From the NCBI GenBank assembly GCA_963565915.1, contig OY751495.1:1550001-1614000 (forward strand): a stretch of 64,000 nucleotides of DNA. The letters run 5' to 3'. This DNA comes from Entoloma clypeatum. Taxonomy: Eukaryota; Basidiomycota; Agaricomycetes; Agaricales; Entolomataceae. The position numbers were made by a program, and so were the translations under genes. This document shows, piece by piece, positions 33,775-43,765 of the stretch. A model generated the notes under the pieces. It had not been told where the DNA came from, ran no database searches, and was given only the letters and a program-made list of their open reading frames with translations. How positions within the stretch are numbered: the stretch's first letter is position 1; every line of letters starts with the position of its first letter.

Positions 33775-34209
33775 TATTCTAGATATTTATAGTCCAATTT
33801 CATTGGTCTAAGGCTTGTTTTGAAGCTACACCTGAGTGGAATACATTTCTAGCTTGTATATAAACTCTTGCTCAGAGTCACAAAGGTTAAGAATTGAGTG
33901 AAACCTGGTGAAAACATAGCTAAAACATATGATTACAGTGTTATTTTTTTGTATCTGTGTTTACAGTGCTATTTTTGTTGTATCTGTACTATCATTACTG
34001 TGTTATTTTTGTTATATCTGTGTGCCTCTCATTGCAGAGCGAGCAATGGGTGGATGCGTCGATTCGACGTTGGATGATGCGCGACACACACACATCAAAT
34101 GTGTCAAATATATGTAAACAAACTCAAAAAACATCGCATTTCTCCTTACACAGGAGGAAGTAAGCTTACAGACTATGTACCAGAGTATCATATGTTAATA
34201 AATATGTAT

Positions 34210-34551
34210 TTATTTCATGAATTTTTGCCACAGATTTGAGCATATAGTGATGTGACGCTTTACACCAAACAACAGTAAACAATATGCAAATGCATCGCGC
34301 AGGTGCGCGGTGCCTTCCTCATGATCTAATAATAATTTAACATGATAGAACTCATCAATATATATGTATTCACCTTCTGAAACATCTTGTATAATTTTTA
34401 GATCTCTAGATAAGATAGAAATGATGAAATGTGCATATTTCAGTAAAAGTGTTATATCTCCATAATGAATGCACCAAATTTGAAAAACAGATGTGCTGTG
34501 AGGTCCCCTGAATGAGGAGAATCCAAAGCTGAAACAAAATTCTTTGGACAA
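34210..34551 (-). CDS. Conserved short ORF of Z2, unknown
   Basis: 113 codons on the minus strand. The homologue in Z3 (52413-52724, plus) is similar over about 95 residues, sharing FQIW, HFIISILSR, VSEGEYI, IDEFYH, LLLD, EEGTAH and YCLLLFG. The start codon is uncertain and it is probably an exon or remnant of a larger protein. No known domain recognised. Both copies remain open, suggesting former selection. Confidence 0.45.
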   Translation of the reverse strand: MSKEFCFSFGFSSFRGPHSTSVFQIWCIHYGDITLLLKYAHFIISILSRDLKIIQDVSEGEYIYIDEFYHVKLLLDHEEGTAHLRDAFAYCLLLFGVKRHITICSNLWQKFMK

Positions 34552-34929
34552 ATTTTTGACCTATTTTGCTTCTATTCACCTTTATTAAGTCCTTGGGCTT
34601 GATTTGAATGGTCTGAGTAGATTTACATACAATGTTACAATGGTATATATACAGTACATATAGACTACAGTGGTTGTGGAAGGGAGGAAGTAACAAAAGA
34701 TTGTTTTTGTGTTTGAGAAAACCCATGATAATGCACTGTTCATCATGATTTACAGTGTGTTTTGATGCATCATTTTAGAATACAGATTCTCTAGTATACA
34801 TAGCTTGAGTTCCCAACTATATATATACTTTTTATGACTCTATATACATCTATTAATAAGTTCAAAGCTATCTTGAGGCCTGTGATGCCACGGTTTGGAC
34901 ATCAAGGCCTTATGTTTCATCAATGCTCA

Positions 34930-34976
34930 TCGCTCGGCATCGACTGCCAAGCACTTTTGGCAATCGCCGAAACTCG
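34930..34976. repeat. Hairpin with TTTTGGCAATCG next to array A3
   Basis: GCTCGGCATCGACTGCCAAG and CTTTTGGCAATCGCCGA form an imperfect inverted repeat. Related sequence lies at 51980-52040 (next to A4) and 53340-53400 (next to A5). Confidence 0.5.
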
Positions 34977-35017
34977 GACCATAATTTGACAGACAGCCAA
35001 CGAAACGTTCCCACACT

Positions 35018-35640
35018 CAACGGCCTCCCTTCGTGTCCAACGCCCCCCTCTAATGCCCCTTCACATCCAATGGCCCCCTCGCATGCCCAACGGCCCCTAC
35101 TAGCACCCAACGGCCCCCTCTAACACCCAATGGCCTCCCTGTGCGCCCAATGGCTGCCCCTCATGCCCAATGGCCTCCCTTCGTGCCCAACAGACCCTTC
35201 GCCCGCCGAATGGCTGCCCATCATGCCCAACGGCCCCCTCTACCGCCCAACAGCCTCCCTGCATGCCCAACGCCCCCTCTTGTGTCCAACGGCGCCCTTT
35301 AACGCCCAGTGCCCTCCCTTTGTGCTGAACAGCCACCCATCATACCCAACAGCCGCCTCTAATGCCCAAGGTCCCCCTCGCATGCCCAATGGCCGCCCCT
35401 GGTGCCCAACTGCCATGAGTCGTGCACAATGGCCCATACTAACGCGCAACGGCCCTTTCTAACACGCAATGGCACCTTCTCGTGCCCAACACTCCCCACT
35501 CACGTGCAACGGCCCACTCTCGCATCCAGCGGCCTCCTCTCATGACCAATGGCTCCTCATTCGCGCCCCATGGCCTCGACTCATGCCCAACGGCCCCTCC
35601 ACTCGTGTCCAACGGCGTCGTCTCGTGCCCAACACACATT
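35018..35640 (-). repeat. Minisatellite array A3 (core GGCCGTTGGGC on the minus strand)
   Basis: About 620 bp of 20-24-bp units, plus-strand form CCCAACGGCCCCCTCTAA. Part of Z2. All ORFs across it (Pro/Asn/Ser-rich or Gly/Trp-rich) are repeat products. Confidence 0.88.
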
Positions 35641-35825
35641 TTTAAATTATTAGTGTATTACCGTAGTTACGACTGGTTCAGACCAGTTTGGACAGACCGG
35701 TTCCCCCCCGGTTCGGTCTCAGTCTATAGTATTTCTGAGTGATTGAAAGACCAGTCTGGTCTTGGTCCACCCGTTTTGGGGGCAAAAAACCAAACCAAAC
35801 TGAACCCTCAAACACTACTCCCAGA

Positions 35826-36811
35826 TAATCATCCTCTCCACAAATACTTGGTTTGCCCTGTTTCGCCAACATAGAACACACTGATTTTCTTGGCAATCTC
35901 GAACGTTCATTCTGTATGGACACTATGAATTATTTCTTTTGTGAGTCCCCTTTCACCTTTTCCAAACTCTTCTCTTCAAAATCATCTAAAGTACTTCTCA
36001 TCATGGATTGACTTCTACACAGAACACTGACAGTTGACGAACTCATTCACCCAGATGCCTTCACCACCCCCTCCCCCACCAGCACTAGCACCAGCTGCCT
36101 GCCAGTCCTGCTTGATGCAGACTCTCCCTCCCATGCACAAGGCATGTTCCTTGCAAACACCTCATGCCCCCCACGCCTCTGCAGCAGCCCAGACCTCAGG
36201 CCCAGTGAAAATCAGGTCGTGTTGGAGTGGGTTTTCTCAGGGCTATTTTAGGTTTGATCTTGCCTAATTTGGTTTAAATCAGTCCAAATGGGAAATTTGA
36301 TTTGACTTATGGAGAGTCCAACTTGAAGGGTTTGAGAGGGTTTGAGTCAGAATAATCCGGAAATTCAACCATCAATTCCCACAGGTTTCCACTTAATTCC
36401 CCTGGTTTGACAGATTAACTGAATCACCCCTGAAAAAACCTGAGAAAACCGGATCACATCATGCTTGTTTCCTAAATTTTCCAGGTTATCCTGACTCAAA
36501 CCCTTAAAGTTGGACTTGCTGTCAATCAAATCAAATTTCCCATTTGGACTGATTTAAACCAATTAGGCAAGATCAAACCTAAAATAACCATGAGAAAACC
36601 CACTCCCACGCAACCCAATTTTCACTGGGCCTCAGGTCCAGACCCGCTACAAGTGCCCTCCCTTTTCCCCATGCCTTCCCAGGCACCGCCTTGTGCTTGT
36701 GCTTCTGTGGCAGTCCAGGCCTCAGCCCTAGACCCACGAATGCCCACACCTCTAGCACCCTCCCCAGTGCCTTCCTCTCCCACATGCTCCTATGCCTCTG
36801 TGGCCTCCACG
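35826..36811 (+). mobile_element. LINE relic, continuation of 20893-21291, split by a MITE
   Basis: The sequence after the second CTCCCAGA continues the relic interrupted by Z2. It runs to 36200, is interrupted by the MITE 36201-36629, and resumes at 36637-36811. The last part (36691-36811) matches 54515-54640. It ends where minus-strand LINE ORF1 begins, giving a tail-to-tail junction of two LINE pieces. Confidence 0.6.
36201..36629. mobile_element. MITE with about 130-bp terminal inverted repeats
   Basis: 429 bp. Tips CCCAGTGAAAAT / ATTTTCACTGGG are flanked by the direct repeat CCTCAGG (36194-36200, 36630-36636). The arms include GAGTGGGTTTTCTCA, AGGTTTGATCTTGCCTAA and TTTAAATCAGTCCAAATGGG and their complements. 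Non-coding. The 7-bp duplication does not settle the superfamily. Confidence 0.88.
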
Positions 36812-38315
36812 TGGGACGTATATGGAGGTTGAGCCCAGATGGCTCACCCCTCAAATATTGGGCCATGATCCAGCCCCAGTCAAAATGGTGCTGCCAAAAC
36901 TGACAGTGTGGAGAGTTGGCAGCGTGAGGTTTGCTGCAGTTCTTGCAATGAGCATTGTGAGGACAAGGAGTCCCCTCGGCAGTGGGAGGAACGGGAGGGT
37001 TCGCATCAGGGCGTCCCTTGCAGCAGGTGGCAGGAGAGCAATGGTTTTCTTCGCGGTGAGGACCCCTACAAATGGGGCAGAATACGCGCGTGGAGTTGCA
37101 GAAGTTCGTGTTATGTCCCCACGAACAGCAGCAGGTGCAGAGAGGCATACCAATCTTCATGGAGGCCTTTCGAAAGAAGCAGACTGTCGTCCCCAAGTTT
37201 AGGGAGCGGTTGACAAATGTCTTCATCTGGGAGCCAGTTTGGGAGTCCCAGATGTCGAAATAGATGGTGCATGTGTCGGCGTGCCTGGAATCACGAACAA
37301 TCTGGGGTGGAGCCGCAAGGCGGATGCTGTCTTTGAAGACAGAAGAGTGGAGGGCGCTTTCAGCATCCTTGGAGGTGATAGGTCTGTCACTGCGGTAGAA
37401 TGGGACACCTACAAGTTTACAGAATGAGCAGGATGAAGGCACCTCACATTGGACTGTGGATCCTTCGGGAACGACGGAGCATACAAAGGTTTCCAACCTG
37501 GAGAGGTCGGAGGGGAAAGGGACGCTGGTTGTGGTGAGGCAGAGCCCACCGTAAGCCAGACAGAAGGATTCAACCATGATTGAGCTCTGGAATGAGTCAA
37601 CATGGTGAGAGATGCGTGTGGCCAGTGGGAGAAGGTCTACCATAGTATCCTTCGCATCCACGACAACAATGATGGAGTGGTGTGAGGGGCCGTTGGACGT
37701 GTTGTAAGGGCGATGCCTAGCAACAGGAGGTGTGTTCCGCCCAGGTTGGGGGTTCACAGGGGGAGGGGGAGGCGGGGGGCCACTAGGTGCCTGAGCAGCA
37801 CGAGGTGGCCTCTTGCAACCGGAGGGGGGAGGGCAAGGGGGGCCAGCAGGGGCACGGTTCGGTCCAGGGGGTTCCACGTCCAGGTCCATGGCACCACCAC
37901 CTGTAGCAGCACCAGCAGCTGGATTAACCGGCGCCGCCACAGGGGTAGTGGGGGGAGGAGGTCGAGAAGGAGGGGGTCGGGGGGGCTGACGTGTCAGAGG
38001 AGGGGGAGGGGGAGGCAAAGCAGCCACAGCTTCTGCCGGGGTGTAAAGGCCGATGTCGTTAAACTTCATTGCCATGTGTTGGTAGACAGGACCAAAAAGG
38101 TCCTTCGCACCTGGATTGTCACGAAAATGTTGGAGAGTCTCAGGTTTACTCACCCACTCTACCAGATAGCCAAAGACCTGGGTGGTCGCTTCAATGTCAA
38201 TGTTGTTGGGAACCGCCCCAGCGCCAGAGGAGTTATTCTGAAGAAATCGATCCAGGTGTTCAACCACAGATCCTAGGAGGGGCGAGAGGGTGGTAACTCG
38301 CTTGAGAGAGGACAT
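36812..38315 (-). pseudogene. LINE ORF1 (gag-like), minus strand, 3'-truncated but open
   Basis: Open from ATG 38315. The frame continues past the LINE to a stop at 36579 supplied by the MITE (578 codons in total). A Pro-rich linker lies around residues 100-205. The C-terminal knuckles are CTCCCSWGHNTNFC, CPICRGPHREENHC and CKNCSKPHAANSPHC, the same arrangement as LINE-1 ORF1; ADTCTIYFDIWDSQ is also shared. No ORF2 follows. A best-preserved ORF1 of this family, though the element is incomplete. Confidence 0.8.
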
Positions 38316-39215
38316 AGAGGAGAAGGAGAGGGAGAGGGGGAGCCGGGGCTCGACCCCTGTTGGGCCTTCTTTCAGACTTGAGGGGACACACTTGCAGATG
38401 GTGGAGTGTGAGCATGAGCTTCAGCTTGGGAGCGAGCATTATGTTCGGCGGAGGTTTCATAGCACCAGTTGGTCATGCTAGAGAGAGCGGACGGCTCCTG
38501 GGGGAGTTCACTCCACATGGATTCGTCCTGTTGCGAAAGGCTGGGAGTTGGAGCACGAGAGGGAGCAGGTGCCCCCCCCCCCCCCCCCGACCCCCCCGAC
38601 CTCTGGATCGGCCTGATCTCGATGCCATTGTATAAACGATGACAGGGAGGAGGCCTGGAGAGTGTTTTGATACCGATCAGAGTGCTGGATGTCGCGTGAC
38701 GTGGCGGTAAAGCGAGGTGTTGGCTCCACTGGTGGCTGTGCACATGGTGGTAGTGGATCAAGAAGCGCTGGTTCTGTTTGCATTCTACTAATGCCACGCG
38801 AAGATATGCTTTTCTCTACAGTGCATGTCCTCCACCCCACCACCCGGCCTGGTTTCCCTGCAAAGCCAGAGTTGTATAAGGTCTTCACGAAGCCCTAAAC
38901 CATAAGGAGCATGGCACCAAGGCGGCACGAAGCTGTCAAAGCCCAAATGAACAGCTTGATATCATATGGTCCTGCTGCGCATGTGACTGGTCTAGCTGCT
39001 GGTAGTCGCTCTTGAAATCTCTATCTTTGACAAATGTGACCTAACATCATACGCAGGCCCAATCTCCCCCCCTTGGATATCCCATCAACTTCAGCAAGTG
39101 AATAATTTTTGCAGTTTTGTTTGTAGCTTACTCAGGTCCGATCATTTTCCACATGGCACTTCCCGATGCACTTTTTTAAGTTGGCACCCGCACTGACGTT
39201 TCAATCCAGTCCTTT
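38316..39215. other. Mostly uninterpreted DNA upstream of the LINE ORF1
   Basis: Probably includes the 5' UTR of the minus-strand LINE. A C-run lies at 38573-38588. A minus-strand ORF at 38508-38888 has no recognisable features. No gene is supported. Confidence 0.4.
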
Positions 39216-39626
39216 ATGTTGTCCACCATGTCCCCCACTCAATTTGACTATGAGCAAACACATGCTGATCTGGTTGCGGCTCTCAAACAGGAAAAGGTGG
39301 GTGTCCCTGTTGGACCCTTTCTACACCACATCTCAATGCATGTCAAGCCAAATCTGCAACAACTTCGGGATCTTATTATCACTTCCAAATTCTCCCATTG
39401 TTCTCGCCTCGTTGATGTCGACAATATCATTCAAGGGTTTGAAAATGAAGACACCACTATTGAACAAAGGCTTGATGCTTTCAATCGCCTCGTGGTGAAA
39501 ATGAGCAACCTTGGCATGCGATTTCCCGACCACTTTGCGGGTAAGTTACCAAGGCATGAGGTCGAAGCTTTCAGGAAACTCCGAGGGGTGAAATCATTAT
39601 ATCATGATGTTACTGATGCAAACTGA
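39216..39626 (+). CDS. Hypothetical protein, 136 residues
   Basis: ATG at 39216; a second ATG five codons on may be the real start. The sequence is helical and charged, e.g. YEQTHADLVAALKQEKVGVP and RLDAFNRLVVKMSNLGMRFP. A good donor (GTAAGT at 39541) and acceptor (TTTCAG ending 39647) suggest the last part may be spliced, changing the C-terminus. No family recognised and no repeat relation seen, so it may be a true low-copy gene or a fragment. Confidence 0.4.
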   Translation: MLSTMSPTQFDYEQTHADLVAALKQEKVGVPVGPFLHHISMHVKPNLQQLRDLIITSKFSHCSRLVDVDNIIQGFENEDTTIEQRLDAFNRLVVKMSNLGMRFPDHFAGKLPRHEVEAFRKLRGVKSLYHDVTDAN

Positions 39627-41010
39627 CATTTTTTATTTTCATTTCAGCTTCCTGCCATGGTCATCGTATCTTGCTGATTCCATTCTGTTGTCTGTATATA
39701 GGTAAGGCTATGGATAATATTTGATCATCGTCAGTCATGTGCCTCATCCAGCCTTTCACAGCCCCAACAATGTCAATGTTTGTATCGAAATTGGGGTGAA
39801 TGTAGCAAGCTTACTTAAACCCATATATATCACCCAGCAACCATTTTTGAGCATGTCCCTTGGACCAAAATAAGTGCAGTTCTCTTGGTTGGACCCAGGT
39901 AACAACATGTTTTCACTGGAAGCGGCTAGTGATGTCCGGGCTCGGTGTACAAAGCCTGTCACAACCCCTGAAAAGCCCGATCCATGTGATGCTTATCACA
40001 GCCACTTGTCAGCCATGCATGCCCATGTGAGTTTCGAAATCGACAGATTCAGCTGAACCAACCCCGACAAAAAAAGTTCACAAAAAACTCGATATTTAAT
40101 TTCTATATTTGGAATTTCTGATATTCTATTGCAAATTTGGCATCACTACCGCAATGGGGCTTTTCAGGGTTTGTGATGGGCCTGTGACTCTGTCCTGAGT
40201 TGCTTGAGATCTTGAACTCTACTCTTCTCTCCATCCAAAACGGCATAATCTGCCTTTTGAATGGCTCAACATCGCGTCCGCCGTTACCTGATTGACTTAT
40301 TCAGTCATGGATTCCGCTCCTGCTGTTTCTCTCTCCACAAGGGCGTAATACCTACCCAACTTTGAGATGGCATATCTGCCTCTCAAGCGACTCAACCTTG
40401 CATCTGTCGTTAATCTGATGCAGCTCAGACACGGATCCTCTTTCTTCTCCACTTTTCCTCTCTATCCAAAACTATAATCTGCCTTTGGCACGGCTCGACA
40501 TTGCGTCCGTTGTTGACTCATTCAGTCTTGGAATTCCGCTCTTATTTTCCTCTTATGAGGCTATATTCATGACTCACATTTGCTGCATGTCTGTGCGTCC
40601 TGTTCCTTGGTCCTGCATCCCTTATGTGCAAAAACGACATGGCAAGCTCCTCCAAGTACTATAAAGGTATTATGATCTCATATGGTCCCCTTAATTCTGT
40701 TTAATCAGTTTTCAGGCATACCATGCGCCTGCCTATCACTCCCCACGTCAATATTCCGATGTGATTCCAGATACCATAGACAAGAGCTTCTTCGCCCTGC
40801 CCCTAACATTTACAACGTCGGACGGGGACAACAGTGAATCCAATTTGCATATGGGAAATGAAGGATCAGATATACGAGGTGTGCCAGCATTGTGACATCA
40901 GCACTATATTCCCGGCTTGCATTTACCCCATGCCTCACGCTCCCGTCCCCTATGGGGGTATCAACATGCTCATCTATCTATAAATCGGTGGCGTACTTAG
41001 CACCCTCGCC
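39627..41010. other. No gene identified
   Basis: AT-rich, low-repeat DNA with weak internal similarity (about 40230-40300, 40360-40420 and 40470-40520 share TCTGCCTTT-GCTCAACATCGCGTCCG-type segments). No coding, RNA or transposon feature could be supported. Confidence 0.4.
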
Positions 41011-41420
41011 ATGGATCCATCACCACTGCCTGATATCTCAACCGTCTGGCAATGTGACCATCAAAATTGCAAATGCTCTTTTCCTACATTAGGAGGGCTC
41101 AACTTCCACAAGCAATCCTGTCTTCCAAGCAAGAGACGTGTAGAAAATGCTCTCAGCTCTGCAAGATTAGCATTCGAGGCCCAGAAAAAAGCCGGGGTTG
41201 ACCGACTCCGCGACGCTGTGAGACTTGTTTCATGCTTACCCATGTTTCAAGACTGCTAATCCCTTCACCTCTCATTGCAGGACATGGTTATGGAGCCTGC
41301 TGTGCAGCTGATTCAGTCGGCGGCTTCCACCTTTCCAGACGCTGAAGAAGTTACTACCACCGTATTGTTGAAGTTCCACCTGGGCGCTAGCCGCAGATGT
41401 ACTGAGCAACACAGCTACAG
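41011..41420 (+). pseudogene. N-terminal part of a zinc-finger protein (Plavaka-like?), cut by a copia LTR
   Basis: ATG 41011. Exon 1 to 41217, intron 41218-41280 (GTGAGA...TTGCAG, phase 0), exon 2 from 41281. The protein has a C2H2-like finger (CDHQNCKCSFPTLGGLNFHK then C) followed by KRRVENALSSARLAFEAQKK, a layout I associate with N-termini of Plavaka-type transposon proteins of mushrooms; this family link is from memory and uncertain. The frame is lost at the copia LTR starting at 41421. Confidence 0.5.
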
Positions 41421-41673
41421 TGGAAGTACTCTACTCTACCGTTCTAGTCACTTACTTGGTTGAGAAGGGTGGGGCTGGTGAGAGCAGTTGAGGCTGGTAA
41501 GAGTGATGGAGCTGGTTAAGAGTCAAGAGACAACTTATTGATATTGACAGTTTCCTGGTCTTATATACCGTGCTACTGTTTGTACCAACCAAATAAGTGT
41601 GTAATCGAAGATGTATAAGGTCATGTGATATAATCTAATCTAAACTAATCTACGTGATGGAAAAGTTTCAACA
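41421..41673 (-). repeat. copia-type 3' LTR
   Basis: 253 bp, minus sense TGTTGAAAC to TACTTCCA, preceded by a polypurine tract ATGGGGGGG. It follows the pol end of the copia fragment directly. The left flank is the interrupted zinc-finger gene; the partner LTR and the second target repeat are missing. Confidence 0.75.
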
Positions 41674-41743
41674 CCCCCCCATATTTAGTACATACTTCTA
41701 AATACATTTTTACTTTTTCCCATATAGGTACTCTTTTCTTCGC

Positions 41744-43382
41744 CTAATTTTTTAGTAGTCCAAAGTATGGGATAAACTTGCCAAAGAGGATTTTCCCCAG
41801 ATTCTTAGTTAAAAGGTCTGCAGGGTTATTCACTCCTTCAATGAATTCAACCGTAATGATGCCTTCGGATACTTTTTCTCTGACGAAGTGGAATCACACG
41901 TCGATGTGCTTGGACCGCTTTTCAGTTACAGGGTTGGATGCGATAAAGACAGAGCCATTGTTATCTCCATAGATTGGGACTGATCTGATCTGCATCCCAA
42001 GTTCGGCAAGCATGCTTCTAAGCCATGTCACTGCGCGACTGCAATCTGATAGCGCCATGTATTCTGCTTCCGTGGAAGAGAGGGCAATGGTTTTCTGTGC
42101 TGATGAAACCCATGTTACTGCTCCAGACGCCAGCGATATGAAGTAACCAGTGGTGGATTTTCTGGTGTTTTCGTCTGACGCCCAATCGGAGTCTGTGAAG
42201 GCGTAGATTCCTTTCCCAGAATCACCATCGTACATGATTGTGTAATCTTTCATTGCCTTCAAATACCTGCAAATATCCCTTGCCACTTCTAAATGGCGTT
42301 TGGTAGGGTTTGCAGAAAATTGGGACATTTTGATCACGGCAAAACAGATGTCAGGTCTTGTCCCGATCATTAAGTACAGTAGTGATCCGATGATGGATTG
42401 GTACTTGGATCTGAGTTCCGCATTGGGTTCATCTTCGGACTTCATGGGTTTGTAGCCCGTTGGGAGTGGGGTGTGGGTGGCGTTGGATTCGCTCATCCCC
42501 ATTCGCGCGAGAATTTTCTCAAGGTAAGGTACTTGATCAATGAAGATCCTCTTCCCATGTTGCCTTATTTGGATCGAGAGAAATTCTTTCGGTTCCCCAT
42601 TAGACACTAGGTGGCCTAGGTCCCTCCTCCCTGTAGGTAGGGGTATCTGGCATTCTGCGAACTCGTCGTTCCCTGATCGGTCGATCTGGTACTTGTTCGG
42701 GTTCCGGAGTGGGTACTCGCGGTTCATCATTGGGCTCGCTAGACGGCAAGTCATTGTCTGATTCAGGGTGATCCTGTCCAGTGGGAACAGGGTCGTGAGG
42801 TTTTTCGTAATGACTGTCATTGTCATCGTTTCCGGGGATGAGGTCCTCAAACTCATCAGCTGGTTCTGGATTTTCCATTTCTGGATGGTTTTCTGGCAAA
42901 GGGTCGATGTGGCATCTAGGGTACTTGCTTTCATCAAAGATAGCTTTCCCACCCATGAAAATTGTATTAGTCTCAGGATCCATGAAACGGTATCCTTTGA
43001 ACCCTGGCTTTGATCCGAGATAAATCATCAATCGAGATCTAGACTCCAGGGAATTTCTACGTTTTTCCTTTGGGATATACACATATGCCTGACATCTGAA
43101 GACTCTGATGCTTGACATATCGGGGATCTCATTGGTCACCCTGAAGTAAGGGGTATTCCATTCGAGACGCTGCATGGGGGTTCTGTTGTAGAGAAATGCT
43201 ACATGTTCCAAACAGAATTCCCACCACATAGGGGGTAAGCATGCGTCCAAGCGCAAGGCCTGAGATTTCTCCCACAGGGTTCGATTTATCCCTTCTGCTC
43301 TACCGTTCTGCTGATGCTGATACGGGAGCATGACGTCGATCAGAATTCCATGATCGGCAAGTACATCCTTGTATTCGTTAAA
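41744..43382 (-). pseudogene. Ty1/copia pol fragment with internal RT deletion
   Basis: Minus strand. The first part (43382-42605) is the end of integrase: GILIDVMLPYQHQQNGRAEG, WEFCLEHVAFLYNRTP, and an acidic/Pro-rich linker. The second part (about 42620-41744) is the RT thumb and RNase H: YLEKILARMGMS, SLLYLMIGTRPDICFAV, TDSDWASDENTRKSTTGY, TEAEYMALSD and the end PADLLTKNLGKI. The RT core with its catalytic aspartates is deleted at about 42605-42620. One TGA at 41894 interrupts RNase H. 5'-truncated at about 43382, where it meets gypsy-1 copy G3. Confidence 0.9.
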
Positions 43383-43765
43383 CTCTCAACTCTTGAAACT
43401 GACAAACCTTGGCGAAGAAACTGGGAAATACATCCTAGAGAAAAACGTCAACCGCAGAATCTCTGAACAAGTGGCTAGCGATGGCAAGACGTACACTGAT
43501 TACACAAAGGAGATCCGAAACAAGGGACAACAGATGGAAGGACACACACTGGTCATCTGAGGTGGCGGCGACATGCGCACCGGATTGGGTACCACTTATG
43601 GTGGTCAGGGCAAGGCCATGGAGATCGACAAAGCAGGAGTAGCCTGTTGCTACAACTGTCAACGCTTCAGTCATCTGGCTAAAGACTGTAGCGCTCCAAA
43701 GAAGAAAGATGGTCGCAAGTGTTTCAACTGTGACCAAGAAGGCCATATCGCGCGGACCCTTATCT
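43383..43765 (+). pseudogene. G3 gag fragment
   Basis: C-terminal part of gag with the first knuckle CYNCQRFSHLAKDC and the start of the second (CFNCDQEGHIAR). TGA at 43558 stands where G2 has CGA. A deletion at about 43756, relative to G2, removes the rest of the second knuckle and the gag end and fuses gag to the pol leader. Confidence 0.85.

Larger units (their letters stand above)
21292..35817. mobile_element. Element Z2: hAT-like transposon, host to a solo LTR and a tandem chromovirus
   Basis: Left tip TAGTGTTCGAAGGTTCAGTC and right tip, read inward, TAGTGTTTGAGGGTTCAGTT match at 17 of 20 bases. The flanks carry the perfect 8-bp repeat CTCCCAGA (21284-21291, 35818-35825), typical of hAT superfamily insertion. 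Z2 sits in a LINE relic. Without its own insertions (solo LTR 21452-21856; chromoviruses 21970-33774) it is about 2.3 kb and contains a conserved short ORF (34210-34551, minus), a hairpin and minisatellite A3. No complete hAT transposase was recognised. Confidence 0.82.

Noticed and set aside
38508..38888. Minus-strand ORF of 126 codons upstream of LINE ORF1
   Set aside because: No motif, low-complexity C-run, no conservation visible; insufficient support.
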